Both the position numbers and the translations under genes were made by a program. A stretch of 64,000 nucleotides of DNA from NCBI GenBank assembly GCA_945860295.1, contig CAMAQH010000006.1, positions 62,001 to 126,000 of the forward strand. The letters are read 5' to 3'. The notes under the pieces were generated by a model, which was given only the letters and a program-made list of their open reading frames with translations, ran no database searches and had not been told where the DNA came from. Source of the DNA: Prosthecobacter debontii. GTDB taxonomy: Bacteria > Verrucomicrobiota > Verrucomicrobiia > Verrucomicrobiales > Verrucomicrobiaceae. This document shows, in pieces, positions 58,404-64,000 of this stretch. Numbering within the stretch: the first letter of the stretch is position 1; each line of letters opens with the position of its first letter.

Positions 58404-59297
58404 ATGACCTCACGCCGCTCCTTCCTCACGTCTGCTTTCCAAGCCAGTGCCATTGCCAGCACGGGTTCACTTTTTGCCCAGGCACCTGCTGCTCCGAAGC
58501 GGCAACTTCGCAAGGCGATCATGGGCGGCACGCTCGGCATCAAGGGCACGCTGCTCGAGAAATACACAGCGGCGAAAGCGGCGGGTTATGAAGGCGTGGA
58601 ACCAGCCGGTGGTATGAATCAGCAGGAGGTGCTGGATGCGCTGCGTGCGTCTGGATTAAAAGCTGCGAGTGTGTGCTGCCACACGCACTGGAAACAGACA
58701 CTCACTCACGACGACGAAAAGATGCGTGAAGAAGGTCTGCAAGGCGTGCTCACCACGCTGCGCGATGCCAAGGCCTATGGCGCGGACTCCATCCTCGTCG
58801 TGCCTGGCGTGTGCAGTGAAGAGGTGCCTTATGACGTAGCCTGGGAGCGCTCGATCACACAGCTCAAAAAGGCTGTGCCCCTGGCGAAGGAACTCGGCGT
58901 GAAGATCAGCATCGAGAACGTCTGGAACAATTTTATTCTCAGTCCGCTCGAAGCGGTGCGCTTCCTGGATGAGATCGGCGACCCGATCGTCGGTTGGCAT
59001 TTCGACATTGGTAACGTGCTGCGCTACGGATGGCCGCAGCAGTGGATCAAGGTGCTAGGCAAGCGCATCAACCGCATCCACGTCAAAGAATACAGCACCA
59101 AGAAGATGAAGGACGAAGGCGTCTGGAAAGGCTTCGACTGCGACCTCACGGAAGGCGATAACAACTGGCCTGCGATCATGAAAGCGCTGGATGACGTCGG
59201 CTACACCGGTTGGGCGATCAGTGAGCAGCGTGGCGGCATCAATCCACAGGGCCTCCAAAAGCTCACTGAGCGCATGGACAGCATCTTTGCGCTGTGA
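58404..59297 (+). CDS. Exported sugar phosphate isomerase/epimerase-like TIM-barrel protein
   Basis: A 297-residue protein with Tat-type signal MTSRRSFLTSAFQASAIAST. It belongs to the AP-endonuclease-2/xylose-isomerase-like TIM-barrel family: GYEGVEPAGGMNQQEVLDAL, KAASVCCHTHWKQTL, SILVVPGVCSEEVPYDVAWE, GVKISIENVWNNFILSPLEA (metal Glu), VGWHFDIGNVLRYGWPQQWI (HxD metal site), INRIHVKEYSTKKM and GWAISEQRGG. The full metal-site set is present, so it should be active. Export of such isomerases is common in Planctomycetes and Verrucomicrobia. The substrate is unknown. A separate promoter is likely. Confidence 0.85.
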   Translation: MTSRRSFLTSAFQASAIASTGSLFAQAPAAPKRQLRKAIMGGTLGIKGTLLEKYTAAKAAGYEGVEPAGGMNQQEVLDALRASGLKAASVCCHTHWKQTLTHDDEKMREEGLQGVLTTLRDAKAYGADSILVVPGVCSEEVPYDVAWERSITQLKKAVPLAKELGVKISIENVWNNFILSPLEAVRFLDEIGDPIVGWHFDIGNVLRYGWPQQWIKVLGKRINRIHVKEYSTKKMKDEGVWKGFDCDLTEGDNNWPAIMKALDDVGYTGWAISEQRGGINPQGLQKLTERMDSIFAL

Positions 59298-59375
59298 GTT
59301 GACTGGTGTATTAGAGTCCACCTCACTTGGAATCCAGCGCATGACAGGTTGTGTATGTGATTCTAATGCTGACGT

Positions 59376-60110
59376 ATGCAAACTAACCGCCGCATTCTCA
59401 TCACCGGAGCCAATGGAACTCTGGGCCAGGCCACCGCGCGCTATTTCCTGGAGCGTGATGCCGCCTGCCATGTTTTTCTCGGAGTCCGAGAAAAACGTGA
59501 ACGCGCTGAGGCGCTGGTGGCGGAGTTTGCCGGAAGAGCCTTCCTTTGCCCGCTAGAAATCACGTGTGATGAGGCCTGGATGGCAGCGCTGAATCAGATC
59601 GAAGCGCAAAGCGGGCTGATCAATGTGCTGATCAACAATGCGGGCTATCACGATGACGCGTTGTTGGTGACGATGTCTCATGCACAGTGGTCGGGTGTGC
59701 TGGAGGCAAACCTGAGTTCGGTCTTTCTCGGCTGTCAGGCGGTGATGAATCCGATGATGCAACAGCGCTGGGGACGCATCATCAATGTGGCCTCACTCAG
59801 CGCGCTACATTCACCCGCAGGCCAGACAAACTACGCGGCGGCTAAAGCTGGAGTGCTGGGACTGACGCAGAGTCTGGCAAAAGAAACGGCGCGTCTCGGC
59901 ATCACGGTGAATGCGATCTGCCCTGGCCATATCGAGGGCGCGCTGCCTGCGACCTGGACGAAGGAACAGATCAAAGCTGTGAAGCGTGAGACACCGATGC
60001 GGCGCTTTGCGAGGCCTGAAGAAATCGCTGCTGTGGTATTCTTCCTTGCCAGTGCAGAGGCGAGCTATATGACTGGCGGTCACCTGAAACTGGACGGCGC
60101 TTTGGTCTGA
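59376..60110 (+). CDS. fabG: 3-oxoacyl-ACP reductase-like short-chain dehydrogenase
   Basis: A 244-residue SDR. The coenzyme motif is ITGANGTLGQATARYFL (residues 9-25), the NAG motif LINNAGYHDDALL is at about 85, and the catalytic Ser-Tyr-Lys are in NVASLSALHSPAGQTNYAAAKAG near 140-160. GHIEGALPATW and RFARPEEIAAVVFFLASAEA complete the FabG pattern. It would reduce 3-ketoacyl-ACP with NADPH. An acyl carrier protein gene follows 41 bases later, but no ketosynthase or malonyl transferase is near, so this may serve a specialised acyl pathway instead of bulk fatty acid synthesis. The gene symbol reflects family, not proven essential FabG. Confidence 0.82.
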   Translation: MQTNRRILITGANGTLGQATARYFLERDAACHVFLGVREKRERAEALVAEFAGRAFLCPLEITCDEAWMAALNQIEAQSGLINVLINNAGYHDDALLVTMSHAQWSGVLEANLSSVFLGCQAVMNPMMQQRWGRIINVASLSALHSPAGQTNYAAAKAGVLGLTQSLAKETARLGITVNAICPGHIEGALPATWTKEQIKAVKRETPMRRFARPEEIAAVVFFLASAEASYMTGGHLKLDGALV

Positions 60111-60151
60111 ATATTTCTGCTTTTCGTTTTCTGCTTTCCACTATCCAAAGA

Positions 60152-60406
60152 ATGAACCTCCGCCAACGCATCAAAGAAGTCATGGCCAGTGAACTGATGC
60201 TGGAAATCAGTGTGGATGAAATTGGTGATGAAGTGCTTCTTTTTGGCCCGGATGGCATCGGCCTGGACAGTGTGGATGCCTTGCAATTGGTGGTCGCCAT
60301 CGAGAAGCATTTTAAACTGAAGATCAGTGACCAATCCAAAGCGCGTGAGATCCTGATGAATGTGGAGTCGATCGCTAAGGCAATCGAGGAAGCTGGGCTG
60401 GCGTAA
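60152..60406 (+). CDS. Acyl carrier protein
   Basis: An 84-residue phosphopantetheine-binding protein. GIGLDSVDALQLVVAIEKHF holds the attachment serine (Ser in LDSVD, residue 40). The N-terminal helix RQRIKEVMASELMLEI and the C-terminal ESIAKAIEEAGL give a normal ACP shape. It differs from housekeeping AcpP in the first helix and in the LLFGPDGIGLDS loop, which is found in ACPs of secondary-metabolite and aryl-polyene-like clusters. It lies between fabG and a membrane-protein gene and is likely loaded with acyl chains used by that group. Confidence 0.88.
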   Translation: MNLRQRIKEVMASELMLEISVDEIGDEVLLFGPDGIGLDSVDALQLVVAIEKHFKLKISDQSKAREILMNVESIAKAIEEAGLA

Positions 60407-60427
60407 GGTCAGAAGGACTGCACGAGC

Positions 60428-61435
60428 ATGAAGAAAGCCGTCCTCATCCTGCTGAAGCTGGGCATCACCACGGTTCTGCTTTGGCTGATCTTCCGCGAGC
60501 ATCATTTCACGGTCGATATTCTGCCGCATCTGCGGGCGATGTTTACGCACTGGGGGTGGACTCTAGCGGGCCTGGCCTGCGTGGGCGTCACCACTTGGCT
60601 GAGTGCGGTGCGTTGGCAGATTCTTTTGCTCGGACAGCAGCAAAAAGTGACCCGTGGTGAAGTACTGCGAGTCACCGTGGTGAGCAATTTTTTCAATATC
60701 ACGTCCATCGGTGTCCTGGGCGGTGACGCCTATCGCGTGCTGGCGCTGAAGCAGAGACAGGGTACGCGTAAACTGCCGCTCATGGTTTCTGTGATGCTCG
60801 ATCACATGCTGGGAATGGTCGGGCTGGGTCTATTGTTTCTGTCATGTAGGCTGGTTTTTGTCGATCGACTCGGCACGCTGAGTGACGAAGTGCGCGCTAT
60901 TTTGAAAGGCTACGAGATGTTCATAGCAGGATCACTCGTCATGATTTTAATCTCGGCGATTTCATTCACGCCGAGCCTCTACAACTGGGGTGAAAAACAG
61001 TGGCCAAAGATGCTGGGTTTTGCGCCCCTCAAAAATTTCTCAACAGCCTGTGATGCGTTGCGGCGTGACTGGCGAGGCTCCATTCTAGGGACATTGCTCT
61101 CGATCGTGTTGTTTGTGTTTCACTTCCTATCTTTTTACTGCGCCATTTATGCCGTGGGTGGCGTGGCGCCATTGCTGGAGGTGCTAGCGGCCATGCCTGT
61201 CGTCGATACGATGGCTAGTTTGCCCATCTCCGTGTCGGGTCTTGGTGTGCGTGAGAAGACTTTTGAAACGCTGATTCATGCACTGACGGGCTTGCCCAGA
61301 GCCACGGCGGTGTCGGCTTCACTTGTTGGCTGGCTGATGGGCGTGGTCTGGGGTTTATTCGGTGGCCTGCTTTTCATCAGCGGATCTCGTGCAGCGGATT
61401 CTGATCTTGCAGTCGCGGAAGCGGAAACACCATGA
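60428..61435 (+). CDS. Lysylphosphatidylglycerol-synthase-TM-region (UPF0104) membrane protein
   Basis: A 335-residue membrane protein with about eight helices, beginning KAVLILLKLGITTVLLWLIF and including LAGLACVGVTTWLSAVRWQILL, NFFNITSIGVLGGDAYRVLA, LPLMVSVMLDHMLGMVGLGL, and VDTMASLPISVSGLGVREKT near residue 270. This is the LPG_synthase_TM/UPF0104 family, whose members flip or build lipids in the membrane. Its stop overlaps the next start (ATGA at 61432-61435). Position after FabG and ACP suggests a lipid-linked product; this is inference. Confidence 0.82.
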   Translation: MKKAVLILLKLGITTVLLWLIFREHHFTVDILPHLRAMFTHWGWTLAGLACVGVTTWLSAVRWQILLLGQQQKVTRGEVLRVTVVSNFFNITSIGVLGGDAYRVLALKQRQGTRKLPLMVSVMLDHMLGMVGLGLLFLSCRLVFVDRLGTLSDEVRAILKGYEMFIAGSLVMILISAISFTPSLYNWGEKQWPKMLGFAPLKNFSTACDALRRDWRGSILGTLLSIVLFVFHFLSFYCAIYAVGGVAPLLEVLAAMPVVDTMASLPISVSGLGVREKTFETLIHALTGLPRATAVSASLVGWLMGVVWGLFGGLLFISGSRAADSDLAVAEAETP

Positions 61436-62460
61436 AGCCACGCATCGCCATCACACTCGGGGCCTCCTTTCTCGGCTACGCTGCCAATGCTGGATTTTTG
61501 GCGCGGCTGCATGAGCTGGGCGTGCGGCCAGTGCGTGTCGGTGGCTCGTCCGCAGGTGCTATCGCGGCGGGACTTTATGCGGCTGGACTGCCTGCGGATA
61601 AAATCCGTGAGGTGGTCCTCTCCTGGGGCTTACGCCTATCCTTTGTCAGCGGCACGCCGTGGTTTATGCATTATGTGAGGAATACCTTTTGTTCCTCTTA
61701 TCCGGCTGTGTTCAAGCCTGATGCGGCGGTGAATTATCTGGAGTCCATCCTCGGTGATCGAAAGATCGAAGATCTGCATGAGCCGACTTTCATGGCTGCT
61801 GTCTGTGACCTCGATGCCGCCCGCACGCACTTCATGCAGTCCGGCTCACTGGCGCGCACCATGGTCGCGAGCTGCTGTGTGCCCACCATTTTTTCTCCGC
61901 TCAAGTTCGTGGGCATGAACTGTTTTGATGGCGGTGTCGTGCATGAGGCCCCGTTTGATCCGTGGCTGGAGGATGATGAGATCGACACCATCATCATGCA
62001 TCGAGTCGCGCACACGGAGCAGAGCTACCCGAGGTTTTTGCCCTTCAATCTCTTTAAAATCACCGCTCAGGCCCATGCCTGTGCCAGTGAGCAACTCCTC
62101 CAATACCGCCTGCGCCTCGCCGCGATTCTTGGTAAAAAAGTGCTCATTACGCAGACCACGCATGACCGTCCTGCCTTGTTCTCAGGCAATCGGATGCCTG
62201 ATTTTTATGAAGCTGGTGTGCAGCAGGCGCAGCGGTTCTTTGATCAGGAACTGAAGGCGATCATGGAAGCCTCTGTCCAGCTGCCACAGCCTCCACCATG
62301 TCTTGCATGGGCTTGTAAGGGTTCGAGTAATCAGGGTATCTCGGATCGCGCACCTTTGAGGGTGTGTAGCGCCAATACTTATACATCCAGAGCCAGCATT
62401 CAGGATGCTCACGAATCGCTTTTTCAAAGTGATCCCAAACGCGCTGCGTCAGGATTGTGA
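61432..62460 (+). CDS. Patatin-like phospholipase
   Basis: A 342-residue patatin-like protein. The nucleophile elbow is VGGSSAGAIAAGLYAAGL (GxSxG, Ser near residue 41), the oxyanion glycine-rich start is TLGASFLGYAANAG, and the catalytic Asp is in NCFDGGVVHEAPF (DGG near 165). It should hydrolyse acyl chains from lipids. From about residue 276 on the sequence (QLPQPPPCLAWACKGSSNQ) is low in family likeness and lies over the 3' end of the converging acyltransferase gene, a 200-base overlap, so the real stop may have been lost. It is coupled to the UPF0104 gene by ATGA. Confidence 0.8.
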   Translation: MKPRIAITLGASFLGYAANAGFLARLHELGVRPVRVGGSSAGAIAAGLYAAGLPADKIREVVLSWGLRLSFVSGTPWFMHYVRNTFCSSYPAVFKPDAAVNYLESILGDRKIEDLHEPTFMAAVCDLDAARTHFMQSGSLARTMVASCCVPTIFSPLKFVGMNCFDGGVVHEAPFDPWLEDDEIDTIIMHRVAHTEQSYPRFLPFNLFKITAQAHACASEQLLQYRLRLAAILGKKVLITQTTHDRPALFSGNRMPDFYEAGVQQAQRFFDQELKAIMEASVQLPQPPPCLAWACKGSSNQGISDRAPLRVCSANTYTSRASIQDAHESLFQSDPKRAASGL

Positions 62461-63235
62461 CATCATCTTCCGGACTCGGTTGGATGGCCTCAAAGATGCG
62501 CACTTCATACCGCCCATCTGGTAGCGGCAGACAGACTCCAGTCATGATGGAAAGTCCCAGCCGCTTAGCCAGTTCGACATGCAATGTCGGAACTGAAGTC
62601 TTCATGCCAAAGCAATCAATTGCCGTCGAGGCCTTGCCTGGAGACATGCTTAAATCTGTGAGCAAGCCAGCGTGCCCCTGCCGTTTCAGCGACTTCATCA
62701 GCTTCAGCATTGCATTCTCCTGTGAAATGAATGTGTGGCCCGAGTTCTCTCTCAATCGCTTGAAGATCGCTGTGATCGCCGCATTCTTAAAATCCTGAGC
62801 CACCACCGTGAACTTGATGCCACGGAATCCCCAAATCAGACTAACAAACTCAAAGTTACCGAAGTGAGGCGTGACCCACACGGCACCCGTAGCACGCGCC
62901 TTTGCCTCAGCTTCAGGATCATCCATGCGGATGCTCACATGTTGCTGCCAGTTTTCCGGCGTCAGCGTCACGGACCAGAAGAGATCAAGAAAGGTGCGGG
63001 CGAAGTTTTGATAGGAACCCAGCGTGATACGGCGCACTTCCTCATTACTCAGTTTACCTTTAAAGGCGGCGCGTAGATTCTGGCGTGCCGTCCTGCGGCC
63101 CCGCGTGTCGCCTAAATAGGCCACACGGCCTGCGCCACGAGCCAGCATCAAGATCACCCAACGAGGCAGGCGCGGCACAATCCAAGCGAAGCTAGAGACC
63201 AGAGTGGCCTCAAAGAAATATCGGAGCTTTATCAC
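62261..63235 (-). CDS. Lipid A biosynthesis lauroyl/myristoyl-type acyltransferase (LpxL/HtrB family)
   Basis: GTG 63235 starts VIKLRYFFEATLVSSFAWIV and gives 324 residues; the frame is open to 63352 but the extra part covers the promoter of the divergent peptidase. The acyltransferase HX4E motif is WVTPHFGNFEF near residue 113, followed by KFTVVAQDFKNAAI, GHAGLLTDLSMSPGKASTAIDCFG and VPTLHVELAKRLGLSIMTGV. HX4E is catalytic. It would add a secondary acyl chain to lipid A precursors using acyl-ACP, consistent with lpxB and the ACP gene in this window. Its 3' end is crossed by the patatin gene. Confidence 0.88.
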   Translation of the reverse strand: MIKLRYFFEATLVSSFAWIVPRLPRWVILMLARGAGRVAYLGDTRGRRTARQNLRAAFKGKLSNEEVRRITLGSYQNFARTFLDLFWSVTLTPENWQQHVSIRMDDPEAEAKARATGAVWVTPHFGNFEFVSLIWGFRGIKFTVVAQDFKNAAITAIFKRLRENSGHTFISQENAMLKLMKSLKRQGHAGLLTDLSMSPGKASTAIDCFGMKTSVPTLHVELAKRLGLSIMTGVCLPLPDGRYEVRIFEAIQPSPEDDVTILTQRVWDHFEKAIREHPECWLWMYKYWRYTPSKVRDPRYPDYSNPYKPMQDMVEAVAAGQRLP

Positions 63236-63277
63236 GTTGGCAGTTGGTAGTTGGTAAAAAGTCGTTACGGTGCGCAC

Positions 63278-64000
63278 ATGGCAGTGCCCAATTTTACGAC
63301 CATTCTCAAGCGAATTCTGAAACAGCCGACCGCGCCGTTCCATGAATATCATGTCTGTGCCGAAATCGAATCCTTATTAAAGGATTGTCCGAACGTGAAG
63401 CTCAAGCGTGACAAGTTCGGCAATCTCATCGCCACTTACAAGAATGGTAAATCCAAGAGCAAGCCCACCTGGGTGCTGGGCGCGCACATGGATCATCCTG
63501 CTTTTGTTCGCACGCCCGGCAGTAAGACTGAATGGCAATTTCTCGGCGGCGTGGCGCAGGCCGAAGTCGATGCCGGAGTGAAGGCTGGTAAGCGCAGCAA
63601 ACCTAAAGGCGACATCGCCACCTGGGACTTTCCAGTGAGCGTCACTGCTGAAAAAATTGAAGCCACCGCTTGTGACGACCTCGTTGGTTGCGCGATCATC
63701 GTCGCCATCTTTTGGGAACTCGCCTCGTTGAACTTCAGCACCACTTTTCATGCGACGTTTACTCGCGCAGAAGAAGTCGGCTTCCTTGGAGCCTGGCATA
63801 TCGGTCAGAAGTGGCCTTTCGGAAAAGACGCCGTTTTCCTCTCCATCGAAACCAGTCGTCCCGTCAATGGTGCCACTATGGGTGGTGGACCTTGCGTCCG
63901 TGTGGGTGATCGCCTCTCTATCTTTGATAACGAAGGCACCGCTGTCATCATGACCACAGCGAAAGAGCAGGGCATCCGCGTGCAGCGCTGCTTACTTGAT
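63278..64000 (+). CDS. M42-family metallopeptidase (partial)
   Basis: The first 241 codons; the gene continues off the right edge. MAVPNFTTILKRILKQPTAP is the start; the family then shows TWVLGAHMDHPAFV (metal His/Asp), a domain-insertion region, ATACDDLVGCAIIVAI (bridging Asp), FTRAEEVGFLGAWH (catalytic Glu pair) and FLSIETSRPVNG. The metal ligands His, Asp, Glu, Glu are present in the right order for a two-zinc (or cobalt) aminopeptidase of the M42 glutamyl/TET type. It starts 43 bases from the divergent acyltransferase. Confidence 0.88.
   Translation, partial: MAVPNFTTILKRILKQPTAPFHEYHVCAEIESLLKDCPNVKLKRDKFGNLIATYKNGKSKSKPTWVLGAHMDHPAFVRTPGSKTEWQFLGGVAQAEVDAGVKAGKRSKPKGDIATWDFPVSVTAEKIEATACDDLVGCAIIVAIFWELASLNFSTTFHATFTRAEEVGFLGAWHIGQKWPFGKDAVFLSIETSRPVNGATMGGGPCVRVGDRLSIFDNEGTAVIMTTAKEQGIRVQRCLLD

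Overview
The window comes from a Verrucomicrobia-type chromosome, most like the Prosthecobacter/Verrucomicrobium lineage. This is judged from content only: PSCyt1-type c cytochromes, DUF1592/DUF1552 pairs, ThuA-domain proteins, PEP-CTERM tails, an HPr/HPr-kinase pair, an LpxB/LpxL outer-membrane toolkit, and single housekeeping genes scattered without the operon partners they have in Proteobacteria. I see no rRNA, tRNA, CRISPR array, prophage or intact insertion sequence.

Layout. 0-6.9 kb: end of a cation efflux gene, a HAD phosphatase, an AraC regulator, infC with a non-canonical start, a trypsin/SirB1 fusion protease and a lone sugar ABC permease. 6.8-7.2 kb: frameshifted truncated haemoglobin. 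7.4-14.3 kb: a cytochrome block (membrane-anchored cytochrome, LRR-cytochrome-LRR protein, lipoprotein, ResB and CcsA for cytochrome c assembly). 14.6-16.8 kb: a Gfo/Idh dehydrogenase and lpxB (lipid A). 16.8-19.6 kb: a dead vanadium haloperoxidase-like PEP-CTERM gene and an SBBP beta-propeller protein. 19.7-26 kb: hrpA and a large secreted Ig-like protein. 26-28 kb: small genes and debris, including a protein resembling domain I of the DNA sliding clamp. 28-34 kb: spermidine-synthase-like membrane protein, SPFH protein, HPr, HPr kinase and signal peptidase I. 34.2-35.7 kb: a patch of broken secreted-protein genes. 35.9-39.6 kb: DUF1592/DUF1552 pair. 39.8-41.7 kb: dnaA and its AT-rich upstream region. 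41.7-46.7 kb: two ThuA genes around a His-rich metal-permease pair, then yjdM/phnA. 47-55 kb: RNA methyltransferase-like gene, lactonase, Mrp ATPase, nth, 3D-domain lipoprotein, holB-tmk, hisI, recR. 55-56.2 kb: debris with a transposase fragment. 56.2-64 kb: thiD operon, sugar isomerase, fabG-ACP-flippase-patatin group, an LpxL-like acyltransferase and the start of an M42 peptidase.

How the genes work together. The cytochrome block supplies periplasmic c-type cytochromes together with the System II machinery that attaches their haem. LpxB, the Gfo/Idh enzyme, the LpxL-like enzyme and the ACP/FabG group point to lipid A and acyl-chain metabolism. HprK and HPr form a phosphorylation switch with no sugar PTS genes nearby. 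HolB, Tmk, RecR, Nth and DnaA cover replication and repair.

The most unusual points are: the infC initiation region (ATA start with a strong ribosome binding site, overlapped by a short upstream ORF with a CCC-C slip site); three 11-bp-phased DnaA-box-like repeats upstream of dnaA; a stand-alone clamp-domain-like protein followed by a 25-codon ORF ending in a clamp-binding-like motif; a S41-protease-like protein that has lost its catalytic residues; and about ten decayed genes in 64 kb.
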